The notes below the pieces were generated by a model, which ran no database searches, was not told where the DNA came from, and saw only the letters and a program-made list of their open reading frames with translations. A stretch of 64,000 bases of DNA from Limnoperna fortunei. Taxonomy: Eukaryota > Mollusca > Bivalvia > Mytilida > Modiolidae. The stretch spans positions 38,761,080 through 38,825,079 of the forward strand of contig OX104115.1 in assembly GCA_944474755.1 (NCBI GenBank), written 5' to 3'. Positions 11,704-24,235 of the stretch are shown one piece after another (position 1 is the stretch's first letter; every line of letters starts with the position of its first letter). A program made the translations under genes and the position numbers.

Positions 11704-12238
11704 TATGCAATGATTGATTGATTGATTAATGGTGTTTAACGCCCGAGCAGCAATATTTCAGCTATATTCAGGCGATGAACATGAAATGGATGATAAAATG
11801 AACATGAAATGATGAAGAATGAAAATGGGATGGGACACAAGGAAAAATAGGGGTAACGGATTTTAGATTGCCACTGGCAAATGGGAGGATGGATAGGGTC
11901 GGGCAATTTAGCCTCCTGTAGCGGGATCGAAATCCCTACTCATAGCGAATACTACAGCAGCGTTCTTTAACGTGCGAGGAACGTGGCATTTTTCCCAACA
12001 CGGTGCACTAATATGGTTTGCGGTCAGGTTTTCCGTATTATGGCCTGACAACCCCAGCTTGCCAGGGGTACCCCATTCAACCACCTGGGGCACACATCCT
12101 AGTCGGTCTTTAGGCAAACTGACCTGACACGCCGGTCAGGGTACTGGGCGCTATTTAGTCGCATTTTACGACAAGCTAGCGCGACTGCGGTCTATTCTTT
12201 TAGCCACCCGGATCCCGCACGGGGCCATTATGCAATGA
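11704..12238 (-). mobile_element. Complete SINE-like element with 10-bp target duplication
   Basis: The element (11714-12228) is flanked by TATGCAATGA on both sides (11704-11713 and 12229-12238). Read on the minus strand it starts AATGGCCCCGTGCGGGATCC, passes the GTCAGGCCATAATACGGAAA block, and ends in ATAGCTGAAATATTGCTG, GGCGTTAAACACC and (ATCA)n. The tail is shared with the tRNA-headed SINE at 54.4 kb, which fits use of a common LINE partner. Length about 515 bp is long for a SINE. No coding capacity; the 69-codon frame inside it is incidental. Confidence 0.75.
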
Positions 12239-12239
12239 C

Positions 12240-14867
12240 AAAAACGAAACTAATCGTTGCTCTGGTTACAAAAACTGTGTATAAAATGTTAAAGCCACTT
12301 TTTAAAATCAGAAATTGCAAATTGTTTAATGGATAAGCTAATAATCATTTAAATGGAAGTATGATCAACGAGTCAATATAAAGATCGTTAATTTTTACAA
12401 GATTGAAAGAAAGTGCAACTACATTTACATAATGTAGAGCTAGACAAGTAAACTTCCAAGCAAATAAATCCCAATTGCAATAAAGTATATACGACCAAAA
12501 ACCAGTCTGGTAATTGCAGTTTATGCTTATCTTAATCGTCAAATATAGTACTCTGTTTCTCATATAAATTGCGTTGGGCGAAATTAATAAGAGTTTTTTA
12601 ACGACAACAAAGACAATTGTATTGGAAACTCCAAAGTGGTTTTCACAGAATATATTTAGCTACAACCGTTGAAAAAGAGAAGATATATATTTAAACTAAC
12701 CGTTTTTAAAACCCACAAAGTGCTGTAGTTTCCAAAAAATATTAATTATTGTAAATTCTCATCCTGATTATCATAACTACATGTATATTAATATGAATGA
12801 ATATGTGTTTTTAGTATGAAAAACGGACACAAAATCAAATGCATTTACACCATTTGTTAAAAAATGAAATGAAGTTGCATGTAATTCCTTTCCCTACCTA
12901 CACGCACATTTATGATTTGCATGCAGCGGTCCTTAGTTGAAGAATTAAGTTCAGTGTTGGGAGAGTATGATGCATTGTAAATGTAAAAGATTTTGAACAG
13001 CATGCTCAGTAGTAAAATTTTCCTTCAATCTTCATTTTCCTTTGGCAAATGTATTATTATTGCATCATTTTTGTGGTAATAAGTTTGCGCAAGTAAAAAC
13101 ATAACATGAAAATATTCATTACCAAAGTATTATTTTACACTGTGAATGAAACCTGTTTTTCAGTGTTTTTTTTTAAATATAAGCTTCGGATTAGTAAAAC
13201 ATCTGATTTATTGTCTATGGTAAACAATTATTTTAAACTTGAAGGTCTTATCGCAGATCTAGTGGGTAAGGTGTAAGGGGAGTCCACTCTCTTTGGCGCG
13301 AGTCACAGACAGTTGTTCCTATTCCTTGTTTGACTTTTCTTAAAAATGACAAAAAGTAACAATGAAGATCTAATTACAGGCTAGAAATGCTTCATCGTCC
13401 ATTGTGCATCCATGGTTATTATTAAATTCGTGTTACTTACTTCCTGTTTTTTGCGCTTTTTAATTTGTTTTCTTTTTTTATATATGTGTATGTGCCCGAA
13501 TCCAGGATTTGCAATCGTCCCTTGCCTCATGTTATTAATACATGTATTTGCTATTTGTCTTATTTCTACCAGTAATGTTGTATATATAATGTTGTATTCA
13601 TTTTATTAGCTTTCGCAATTTAAATCAATAGAGTAATAAATTATTTACAAGCGATACACATCACCTAATTCATTTATGAAGAATAACAATTAATCAGTGT
13701 AAGTTAATGTTTCACTTTCAATATAATGGTCAGTCAAATTATAAATTACATATAAATAAATATATTAAACAAACACTTTAGTTATAGTCAAAGCACTATA
13801 CAAATTTAAACTTTCTAATCAATGATTCAGATTTAATGATAAGTACATTTAATTGGCGTAAAACTAACCACTGTAATTAGAATGATTTAACAGAATAGAA
13901 TGGATAAATAAAAATCTAAGGTCTCGTGTTATAAAAAAATCCAGCTCTCGAAACGTATGTGACTTAAAAAAGCAAACTGGTTTAAAAACAGAAGTAAAAG
14001 CATTCATTTCTGGTATATTTGAGTAATGTGCCCTGAACATTATATGGATCACGTGGTGTATTGTGATATTTATGTTTACAAAGAACATGGTTACATGTAA
14101 TTGTAATCTTTAAAGTTTTAAACTGAAACTTATGTTTAGTGTTTCCTTTTTGAGTTTTGACTTCCGAAAAACCTGACAGCAATTGTCAAAAGTGTTTGGT
14201 AAATATTTCTGCTGCTTGTTTAATATTTCTGCCTCTGATGATACGTTTTTTGTCACTAAAATAATGGCCGATGGGTTTACTATCTATTCCTTAAATTTTT
14301 TCTAATAAATTCAAACTTTATTCATAGGTGACCCCGTGTATGGTCATTTGGTTTCGAAAAAAGTGTCATTGTGTCATTACCCTACACGTTGCGATCTAAA
14401 TTACGAAAAAAATTAAGCTTGTTTTGGGTTTGAGGTTGTTAAGCGTCGTGTAGGACTTTGTACGATATTTATGTCGTTCCCCACATTTGTCATCAAACTA
14501 TATTTTTGCATAATGGTTTGGATTGGTCAAAATTATGTGAAAAGACTCATCAGCAAGTGCATTTACAATTTGTTAAGTAGGGTTACAATGCAATTTTTAG
14601 TGTCCGAATTTGTTCAAACAAACACCTTTTTACATATATGTGAAGATTTAGTTATTATTGGAAACGATCATGGCTCAGAGATCGTCATACATTTCGGAAC
14701 GAACGAAGTTTCTGCTTATTCAGGGTCACTTCGTATGAACTAAATGTATATAGCGCTTTAGTTAATGTTAATCACTTGGTAATGTAATCTAACACGTCTT
14801 TAATTGTCTCTAACTCAGTCAAGGTGTGCTTCATTGTAATCTACATTTGACAATATTTTTTTTCCAG
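12240..14867. other. AT-rich gene-free stretch
   Basis: Nothing recognisable apart from short low-complexity frames (for example 13412-13609 plus, 13864-14182 minus, 14471-14743 plus). None has family resemblance or splice-site support. Confidence 0.45.
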
Positions 14868-14998
14868 GTGAAGGTCTGGAGCACGCACAGTGTTCACAAT
14901 AATGATTGCACGATACGATATATCGTAAACAGTGTTGAAATTTTAAACAATGTTATAGACAAACAGTGCGAAAAACATCGTAAAACCTTGTACAAACA
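14868..14998 (+). CDS. Weak internal exon candidate
   Basis: A 131-bp segment with a very good acceptor (T-run ending TTTTTTTTCCAG) and donor (AAACA then GTAAGT). In phase 0 it reads 43 codons without a stop, starting VKVWSTHSVHNNDCTIRYIV. I do not recognise it, and no neighbouring exon fits. It could be chance in AT-rich DNA; the splice signals are the main support. Confidence 0.25.
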
Positions 14999-16829
14999 GT
15001 AAGTTATGTTATGGTATCAAGGAAAATGTTACAGATATTCAGTACTATTTAATTTGGTATTTAACAATCTCCAGCACTTAGAACTTATGGCGACCACGCT
15101 AACTAGTACGCTTTAATGTCACCGGTTTTAAAAGCGTTATAAAAGAACGAAGATTAGCATTGTTCAAACTTAAAAAAATAAAGTAGTCAAGGATCATCTT
15201 TCAAAATTTTAAACATAATTTTAAGAGTATTTTCCCTATAGATTATTTGTATAAATAATAGCAAAGCGACATCAATAATTGTTTAAAATATTGTTATATA
15301 CATAAATACAATAATGCATTGTCTTTACAACTGAACGTATGATTAAAATGGTCGACAGATAATAGCTGGTAATCGATGTCTTTTAATATTTCATCTAAGG
15401 TACTATTTGTCAACACATTAATATGCCTCATAATTAACTATGTATGTATACATATACTGCACAAATAATAATTGAGCTTTTTTTAAAACGTTCTTCTTAT
15501 GTCAATTTGATAATAAATGGTTGCTCGCTTTATTTCTTTCTGCGCATCATTGATTTTGCGCTATTCGTAAAAAAATTCGAAGTCTTGTCTTCGAAGAGCA
15601 CTTGGCGGTATGTAACACAAAAACTTCTGGTACAGAATGATCTGTGGTACCTTCTGTAAAACAATATTCTCTTCACTAATTTATCCCGTGTTGTAAACTT
15701 GTTCTTGTCCAGAATTAAGCTGAAGTATGTTGCGATGGATGTTATACATTGACGAGTCATTAAATCATCAATTTTCGTCCTAAGATCGTTAGTTTCTACT
15801 ATATTAATAAATTGTATGTACATGTTAATTAGTTATAAAATGAAAATACTTAATACTATAAACATTGTACAGATAATCACATACAGGTAAAAAGAAACCC
15901 AGTTCGCAGATTTACAACGACATGAAATCACGTAGATAATCACAGTGTTATTTCCCAAAGATTGATATGTTCAGTGCTACATCTCAACTTGACAACCGGT
16001 AACTTCACGCCTACTTAGAAGACATTCGGAGCTTTCGTGCCAAAAACGAGGGCCGTTTGCATTCCGTGCAAAAACATTAACATTGTTGTCAAGTTTCTAA
16101 ACCATTCTACACATATTTACGCAAATAAATTTTGTCAATCAGCTCTGTATTTTATAACAATAAAAGCTTTAATTTTCAAGTAAAGTATAGATTTACAGAC
16201 AAATACATTAACAGACCGAAAAGGTATGTTAACTTTACAATAACCATCATTGTTATAGCGGACATAGCTGTACATGTTTATATATTAATTTCTCAGTGTC
16301 TGTTTGCATAAATGCTGTTCTAATGTCCAACATATTCAACAATTGACGTAAAAGGTGTATTTATACACAAATGTTACATCTTTAAACGTATCAATTTATA
16401 TATTTTGCAATACACAGGCTTTTTTGTAGTATATTGCAGTTCTAATCTGACACCCTTTTTGGTATCAATTTCATCTTTTTGTATAAAGCTTATGGCATGA
16501 CTTCGAAGTTCGTTTTTAAGAAAATATATAGAAATTTAAACAATTAATGATTATATGCCTAGTGAAGTGATCAATTGAATGTGTGGTTTACGTTAATCGA
16601 GCAATATTTACGGAGATTTTTTACTTTTTAAAGAGCTGCAATATCTCCGTTTGTGGGATCAAAGACACAACAATAAAAACTTATTGTTAGATGTTGTAGA
16701 TATTTAGATTTAATTATTTATCTAGCACGCAAGAACAAATTCAATAATATTCTAAAGATTTAAAAAGAAATTTCATTACGGTCCTGATTTTAAAATATAT
16801 AATTTAACTGTACTGCATGTATATCCTAC
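14999..16829. other. AT-rich gene-free stretch
   Basis: No supported feature. Open frames at 15444-15823 on both strands overlap each other and have no family signal. Confidence 0.45.
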
Positions 16830-18250
16830 TGCATTTAAACTTACCAAATCATACGTGCGTTGTGATCTGTTCGAAACACAAATAAAATATATTGTTACCA
16901 TGATCAAATGATTAAGGGTTAAAATTGTCAAAATAATTATTGCATGTTATGGAAATCAGTTATATTTTATTGGTACAAAGTCAAGATCAATATACATCCA
17001 GGACAAAAGTTTGAATAACCAATATTTTGAATGATTTAAGCGACAATTATGTCATTTTTTGTAACCTGCAGAGTCATTTTATTTTCGCAAAAAAATAGTT
17101 TGAAAGAAGAACTTTCTTTGTTAATGCTTTTAATAACTTTTAGTTTTGTCAGCCCAACTATTTCAATAATGTGTTTTTTTCTATTTTGTTTTCAGAAATT
17201 TAACCTTTTGTAAACACAATTTAAACTAGCCTACAATCTTTTGTGTAAATCGTGTTTGTGAATAGGAAACTTTTCAATATGCAGTCTATTCAATCATTTG
17301 TATTCGATCATTTATAGTTAATCTCTATGTTTGTATTCCATTTTACCAATATTTCTGCCGAAACAAATAAAAATGTTTCTACTAGACAAAAGAAATATAA
17401 AACTAATGGGCACTTTAAAATACATTTAAAAAATAACATTCAGTTGAATGACGACATACATGAACATTTTTAAGCACAGCTTTTTGAGAGAAAAAAGGAC
17501 CTACAGTTGAAAAAATAAATAGATTTGTCCTTATTATTTCATAAAATGCAGCCGTTGAAATTAAAAAAAAAAACATATGCATTGAGAGAATTATATGCAT
17601 TTTAACATTCTAAAGACATATTTCAAATAATTAAACTGGGGGTTGCCCAACTAGATAAGCATTCTTTCTAAATGAACCAGATTCTTCATATATATAGACT
17701 TGAACATTTTGATGGTTGAATCAAACATATGTCAAACAATCTGATAGTAAGAGACATTGTTTCGTCTTGGAAGTTTGTTTTATTTCAGCAGCATAATTCT
17801 AATGTTCAATTGAAATGAGCTGCTACCTGTTGGATACCATGCATCTTTATGGTATGAATCTTTCAAACCTTGCCCATAAACTCATCAAAGTTCATTATGA
17901 CAATGGAAAATCGGTATTTCTTTAACAAAACTGTATATGTAATAGTGTGCAATATAATTGACAATGTAAATGCGCTTTAAGTTGTTATTGACCCTTACTG
18001 ATTTCAAGTGACGTTTGAAATTTGCAAGGTCTATAAGCATGCAACTCATGAAAACACACACTGTTCGATAATTTTTTATGAACTTAAAATATTTAACAGA
18101 TGTGTGTTTCTCTTAAGAAAAAACGTTTAAAACACAACGTAAGAAGTAAGAGAGAGCTTCTAATTGTTTGTTTTAAAATTAAAAACAATGGCATGTTGCG
18201 GTTTAAATATTTGAATACTTCAGTATATAGACACATGTACCAATGGATCT
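16830..18250. repeat. Paralogous block shared with 47.6 and 57.6 kb
   Basis: Landmarks such as GTAACCTGCAG..(T/C)ATTTTATTTTCGCAAA, TTTGAAAGAAGAACTT, CCCAACTATTTCAATA and ACCTTTTGTAAAC recur in the same order at 57640-57800. A shorter match, TACGTGCG.TGTG, then AAGTCAA, is found at 47650-47740. Matching continues to the family's last exon (18.0 kb against 60.5 kb). This is an old segmental duplication carrying the 3' flank of a gene family. Confidence 0.65.
17995..18060 (-). pseudogene. Relic of a transmembrane last exon (copy 1)
   Basis: On the minus strand this reads ..MSCMLIDLANFKRHLKS.., matching LLIDLVNFKRHW in the better preserved exon at 36.4 kb. The hydrophobic run before it is short and the stop used by the copy at 60.5 kb is lost, so the frame runs on. 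It is the end of a single-pass membrane protein: last part of the membrane helix followed by the cytoplasmic motif NFKRH. It is separated from any upstream exon by the tandem duplication that begins 200 bp away. Confidence 0.5.
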
Positions 18251-18823
18251 AAATTTGCACAAAAAGAACTAATATTTTGTTTAGAAAGAAACAATGTTGA
18301 ACACTTGGGCGTCTCAGATAATTAATTTCACTTTTTATGCTATATTTAAATAAGACAATGTACAAATTCCAACATTCCTGAAACAATAGAACATTACATA
18401 TACCTAGAGAGATCAGTTTTGTGGGTCATACACTTTAAACTCTTCTAATGTTGACTCAGAACTGAAAATTATACCCTAATATTCACAAATACCTAAAACC
18501 ATGCAAATTATAAATCGGATTTAAATGGACATTATATAAATTGATGAATTCGAATCTTTAATATAAATTATTTCTATTACAAAATGTTTCCTAACATTAG
18601 AATGGTCTTTTCACGAAATTGAATTTGTCCCACTTTTAATTTACCAGATAATTATATCTAGGTTTGTATTTGTTTAAGGAAAGAAAAGTTAAATCACTTT
18701 TTGTTTTAAATTTTTATTTTATGTTTTTTATGGAGAATATGCAGCTTTGGAGTATAAATGTTTGAAAAATTCCAACGCTATTGCATGAAGAGTGTGAGAT
18801 ACAATGCAGGTTCTAACAAATCT

Positions 18824-18904
18824 CTAAAATTTGTCAGGATCCACATCTGCTTTACGCCATTCCTTGAGTGCCTTTGCACATGATTTCTTGTAACTTTTTA
18901 ACTG
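18824..18904 (-). CDS. Possible C-terminal exon, copy 1
   Basis: After the acceptor TTTTTTTGTTAG the minus strand reads 26 codons, including SYKKSCAKALKEWRKAD, and ends VDPDKF and TAG. The composition (Lys-rich, amphipathic, one Trp, one Cys) looks like a true protein end. I do not recognise it. Copy 2 (26766-26846) differs by three conservative replacements (K to R, A to V, D to E). No upstream exon was identified. Confidence 0.3.
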   Translation of the reverse strand, partial: QLKSYKKSCAKALKEWRKADVDPDKF

Positions 18905-19241
18905 CTAACAAAAAAATATTAAAATTTTGGAAATAATTTTGTGCAGATATAGGTAGATTCAGCAATATAATAGAATTTATAAAGACGCGTGGAACGTATG
19001 AAACCAATATGATTATGGAAGATACAGTTATCCAGTTCCTAATCTTTGGTCGAAATGTGAAAAAAGATACAAAAAGTATCTATATTTTTTTAAAAATGTC
19101 TTGTTGTTTATGTGTTTTCGGGATTGTCGGCTGACTTTTTATCAAGCAATTAACATAATGCGTTTTGCATACAGATACAAATAGTTGAGGGCCGTGTCAG
19201 CCGGTGTAACAACATATTTATAACGGTAAGTGCTTTACGGC

Positions 19242-19386
19242 CATATTTGAGAACATATTTAGCACAAGTGTCAAATAAAAACTGGACGCCATGAAATAGC
19301 TGAAAAATTGCTGAAAGTGGCGTTAAAACACCATTCAAACAAACAAACAAACAAACATATTTGAGAACAGATTTAGCACAAGTGTC
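19242..19386 (+). mobile_element. 5'-truncated SINE tail with 31-bp target duplication
   Basis: An 83-bp insert (19273-19355) of AAATAAAAACTGGACGCC, ATAGCTGAAAAATTGCTG, AAGTGGCGTTAAAACACC and (CAAA)n is flanked by a 31-bp direct repeat beginning CATATTTGAGAACA (19242-19272) and ending at 19386, with one mismatch. It is only the 3' part of the SINE seen complete at 54.4 kb. The duplication is longer than usual for retroposition. Confidence 0.8.
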
Positions 19387-20477
19387 ATAGACACGTTGAA
19401 TGTTTGAAATTTTTGTTGTATTGGCACCTTATTGCCTTCACCATTTAAAGAGAAAGTTTGCGTCCTCTTCTGTATGTCTATTGTCTGGCATATTCATCGA
19501 ACAAGTCTATAAGGATTATAAAATTTTGTTTCCAAACTTCGACTTCATTTTTTATAGAACTTCTGTACAGTTTTAACAAAATCCGTTTTTCAAGTAATCT
19601 TTTGAAAACAGCAAATTTTTGACAATTTTTGTGCTTTAATCTAACATATGTCTTAAAAATGTGTTATTAAAGTATTGTTAAGGTCACTGGGATGTCGATT
19701 ATATCTTTAATTTAGACCATGATTTAACCGACTAACGCGTCTCCAGGAAGCGCATATACGATGTCCTTTCTGTACAAAGATGTCAGCCTACAATGCATAA
19801 AGCCTAATCGTAGACCTTGTGATTATAATTTGTGCAGAAAGGGAGTAGACGTTTTATAGTGCCTAGATAAATTTATATTATGCCATTCTACCTAAGACTA
19901 AATTTTTGTAATAATAAGAGTACCAGGTATGTACAAATTGCTAACTTCGAACGTCAATTGGCAATTAATAGACGTGTCAAGATCAACAAAAAGTGTCGAC
20001 ATGGAACAACTGATTTACGTTTTGTTAAAAAAAACTAATCATCTAATTAGGACAAACTTGCTTTTTTTTAAAAAAATAGGGGTTTTAATACAAAAGGATC
20101 ATGTTTCAAAGTCTCCGTTGCATATTGGAATAATTGGTAAAGGTGAGACAAAAAAAGATAAATATATCTTGTTCATCCCACGGCTATTCAGAGGGATTGG
20201 ACGAGCAAATATACTTGGGATTACACTTGGGGAATTTCTTGAATCGGTTTCACACAATTGTTGGCAATCCACGTCCGGTAACAATATGGTAAGGATGCGT
20301 GAACAATCCAAACACCTTCTGTGTTTGCAAATTTATGTAAATATAATAAGGTCATTTTCGGAAACTGGAATCAATATGTAAACAGCATTTTGTGCTGAAA
20401 TGTGAAATGTGGCCAGCTTAGTAGCTTAGTGATCCCGAATTGCAACTAGTAATTGCTGCAAGTCGTTGTTTACAATA

Positions 20478-20640
20478 AATATTGATTGATTTGTTGTCTA
20501 AAGTTAATCGAGCATTGTTCAGCTGTATTCAGGACAAGAACACGTTCACAAGTAATAAATTGATTGAGAATATGAAATGGTTCGTGGGGACTTAATCACA
20601 CATTTGTAATGAGTATACAGGTGATTTTGAGCTGACGGAT
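20478..20640 (-). mobile_element. Decayed SINE-like 3' end, copy 1
   Basis: ATTGATTGATTTGTTGTCTA, then TTCAGCTGTATTCAGGAC and AGAACACG parallel the 3' end (read in reverse) of the elements at 11.7 and 23.2 kb. Degenerate and truncated. The counterpart in the second duplicate is at 28554-28710. Confidence 0.5.
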
Positions 20641-21345
20641 ATGCTATCGTTCAAGATCTGTTTTATTGAAGTTACAACCTAACCAAAGTAGGAGAAGAAG
20701 TAATTTAAAATACCCCGCAAATAACAATTAATAACTAAATATTTATAAAAATGTCTTGTATGTGGCTGAGATTTCCTAAACCTAATCAGTGGGATACGCC
20801 GTTATTCCATGATATGGAATTTGATACGTATTCTTTCATTTTGGCAACATTGGAAAATTCATTATTGTTTTCTATACCAGGAATCTCTCGAAAATGCTAA
20901 GAATTAGATTCTCGCTGGGGTGTTTGAAATAAATGCCAACATTGTAATATGCATGTATGCACTCGCTGTTCTACTCAAAACAACACCATGAGGATTTAAA
21001 TTTGTTACAATTTGTTTGTATTTGGCCGTTTTATGTTAAATTAGTGTGCTCAGAACTGTAAAGCGTCAATCAAAATCTAATTTAATTTTGGAACTGAACA
21101 AGACGAACCTTTACTTGTATGAATGTTGTTTTAAGTGTTGCTTATTTTTTACTAAAAGATAACAATTTCTGATGACTTAATCAAATTTAAATTTTTTTAT
21201 TGATACCAACTGTTTCAATTCATTAAATTAGAAATATTCAATCTTTTTACTATTTGTGCTAACTGAAATTCGCACTTAGTGAAATATATTAAAATAAAAT
21301 TAACGCAATAAACGTCTTGATCGGTGGCATTAATAATTTGAGGAC

Positions 21346-21368
21346 AGACGTACATGTACTGTACGTCT
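21346..21368. repeat. Perfect short hairpin
   Basis: AGACGTACA, loop TGTAC, TGTACGTCT: a 9-bp perfect stem. The same hairpin is present in the second duplicate (about 29414). No adjacent gene or run of T suggests a regulatory role. Confidence 0.5.
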
Positions 21369-22139
21369 TAATTGTACTAGTATTGGTGTAGAGATTATAC
21401 ACATCAATTAAACATTAATGTCTGTAAAGTTTCAACTTAATTTAGGTATGTTGTTAAGTCATGAAATTGCTACGTGATTTCAACATAATCAAATAAACGA
21501 CATAAGCGATCATCAATGTTGAATAAAAACATGTATTGATTAAGGGTTCACAATGACAATAAAGGTTCGTTTATTTAATAATGTTACTAACATTTCACTG
21601 CACATGAAAACAAAAAAAAATTGCACTCAAATTGTTTACCGTTTTCATTTTTCACCAAGTGCATCTCTCATGGTGAATCTTTTACTAATTTAGCCTTTTA
21701 CTTACTTTTTAAACACACATAAACAACTATCTTATCCAAAAGCGTATTTGGGAGAGAAGATCTTGTTAACTTTCCTTTTTTGTGCTTATATAATGAACTA
21801 TGTTTCAAGTAAAGGTGATATTTTTTTGAACTTGTATTTTTTTATCTCCATAATAAAACATGAATGAAAATGTTACAACGTTACTAAGTTAACGAAAAAC
21901 ATTAAAGAATTCTAAAAAAAACTGTATTACAGAAAACGAATTAATTCTATTCGTCTAGTATACTGATTAAAGGCAAACATTATTATGTCTATTATTGATC
22001 ATTTGGGAAGACCTTTCGGCCTTTTTCATCCCACTTTTGTCAATCAGGTAAGTTTTATCCAATTGTTCAAATTTCCCTGCATGTCTTCCTTCTTTTTCTA
22101 GTATGGTCAGAAGTTTTTATTTTTTATCCACAATTTGTC

Positions 22140-22765
22140 TTCCCTTGATGACATTTTTAATGATTTGCCATACTTCCACGATTTCTCTTACAAATTGATC
22201 TCTACTTCATCATCGTCAAAATCAATGGCTACTATCTTACCAAAATAAAAACTTCGTTTGTAAACAGCAGAGAATAACGGGATAGTTGTCAGAGCACTGA
22301 ATGTGTTCATATTCAGACACTTCTTCCTGGTCGCGTGTAACGGTAGCGACCTCTAAAGTTCGCACGAATCAATGACTTCCTCATCCTGTCTTCTACATAT
22401 CACATGTTCCTGCAAATCATGTACGCTGGTTTGAGGATTGTCAACAAACCATTACAATAACATCATGTTTCTGTAGTAAGGATCGTAGAAGAGTTTTTTG
22501 GCACAATTGCATGTAACTTAAAGGTACCTGGTATTTGCATAGGCTTCTCTTTCTGTTGTAAAACGTCATTGCTCATATATGCCTGGTTATAGTACATATA
22601 TTTTATTTGGATACCAATCTCTTCTATCTGCTTAGACCACACGTAGAAATCTTCAGCATTTTGAATGAAACATTTTCCTTGACAAATAGCTCTTTTTCTG
22701 CTAGCACCTACACCATCACACATGCCTTTACCATGGCCCAATTCCAAATAATCGATTTATTTAAT
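22140..22765 (-). pseudogene. Fragment of a transposon-like 'HGKG' gene, copy 1
   Basis: The minus strand encodes GHGKGMCDGVGASRKRA, ICQGKCFIQNAEDFYVWSKQ, QQKEKPMQIPGTFKLHAIVP and, after stops and shifts, IDFDDDEVEIN near 22200-22230. I recall the HGKG..DGVG..KR block followed by an NAEDF segment from widespread animal proteins of mobile-element character, next to an RNase H-like region; I cannot name the superfamily. Compared with copy 2 it has an extra base before HGKG, has lost four residues after KRA, and has lost 15 bp near 22365. The upstream catalytic part is absent. It is an inactive 3' fragment. Confidence 0.65.
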
Positions 22766-23199
22766 GCTTGAGATCGTGTCTTCTTTCAATAAATCAAAAC
22801 AACAAAACATACAAAAATCGGATTTTTGAGAGAAAACCATCAACACAAAAAAGTGTCAACGATTCTTAGAGACACATTACCTTACGTGTAAATTAGATTA
22901 AATTGCAATGAGAAAAAACGTGTTATAGTATATATCGAAACATCAACTAATAGTGTAATAAATTCATTAGACGTTTTGCGACTGCAAATTTATTGAAGCC
23001 ATTACAAATAATTAATTGGTCACATTATAGTAGAATGAGTGATATAACAATTATGAATAAGTTTTATAAGAAATTTTGATAAAACAGGAAATGGTTGACC
23101 ACAATTCGAAAAACTTGTAAGAAAGCAAGTCCTTTTATTACGTAAAACTTGCAAAAACAGCGATCGTGTTGTTGTAATACAGAAGGTGAAGAACATTTG

Positions 23200-23506
23200 G
23201 TTAATTGATTGATTGGATGTCTGCTTTACGTCAAGCGAGCAGTATTTCAGTTATATTCGGGACGAGAACAAGTTAACAAACAATAAATCAACGGAAAATG
23301 GGGGTGGGATTGGTCACAGGGAATACAATTTTGACTGCCACTGGAAAAGTATGGAGTTTTGGGTAGGGGTGGAAAATTTAACCTTTTGTAGCGGCTACAA
23401 TGGGTCTACTCTTTTTCGAAATCTACAAAAGGGTCTTAATTGTGCAAGGACCGTGGCACTCTCCAAACACGTTACCCACTACGGTTCGCGGTCAGGCTTT
23501 GTGTAC
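23200..23506 (-). mobile_element. SINE-like element, copy 1, truncated by deletion
   Basis: Reverse-oriented relative of the 11.7-kb element: ATTGATTGATTGGATGTCTG, GCGAGCAGTATTTCAGTTAT, TTTTGTAGCGGCTACAATGG, CCGTGGCACTCTCCAAACAC, GGTTCGCGGTCAGGCTTT. It then jumps straight to GTGTACACGAGTGATACG, which in copy 2 lies about 530 bp further on. Confidence 0.65.
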
Positions 23507-24005
23507 ACGAGTGATACGTAGGAACTTTTCTTCCATGGGACAAGTTTCCTCGATAGGCAATAATTTAAAAAATTATGCTCTTTAGTTTACAATAGTAGTG
23601 AATTTTTGTATTTATTTCATTGTATTTCATTTTAATTAGTTTTTCAACAATTGAATGGATAAATGTGATAATAAAATGTAAAACATAAAATGTATGTACA
23701 GTAGCACAGGAGGATTTAACAAGCCAGCTCAATATAAGTACTAATTTTATAAACCGAAACGTCAAATATAAAAATTGCACAAAGGGACACTGCTGTTATA
23801 TAACATATCCAAGCTTAAAACATTTAAACAGCTCTCAAACAACACACCGAAAAAGTCATAAAGCTTCTAGTTTAAAGTCTTCGCAATTCATATAACACGA
23901 CATATTTAATGATCCAGAATCAACTGATGAAATAATTTAAAATGATTTCTTTAGGAAACAAACAATCGAAGATTCCGTTACGGAATATAACAACAACAAA
24001 ACAAA

Positions 24006-24235
24006 AGTCCAGACTCTCCGCGAGTGGCGGATAAGAATGCCCTCTCGTAGGGGGTGTCAGGTCATAATACGGAAACCCCGACCGCATAACACAGTTGGTA
24101 ACGTGTTTGGAGAGTACAAAGCTTTTTCCACGATAAGACCTTTTGTAGAGAGACTCTTTGTAGTCACTACAAAGGTTAAATTTTTCGCCCATACCCCTGT
24201 ATTCTCAAGGGGAATTCAAAATCGTTGCCCTTTGG
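24006..24235 (+). mobile_element. SINE-like head in plus orientation, copy 1
   Basis: GTCCAGACTCTCCGCGAGTG, GGGGTGTCAGGTCATAATAC, ACCCCGACCGCATAACACAG, GTAACGTGTTTGGAGAGTAC: the reverse complement of motifs in the 23.2-kb element, so two related elements face opposite ways 0.8 kb apart. Open frames on both strands here (90-104 codons) are by-products of the repeat. Confidence 0.6.

Noticed and set aside
13412..13609. Hydrophobic 65-codon plus frame
   Set aside because: Low-complexity T-rich DNA always gives Phe/Leu-rich frames; no start context, splice site or homologue supports it.
19929..20381. 150-codon plus-strand frame with a 166-codon counterpart at 27954-28454
   Set aside because: Their N-terminal parts differ by frame because of indels, shared parts include replacements with no sign of constraint, and I found no family resemblance. 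Treated as chance frames carried by the duplication.
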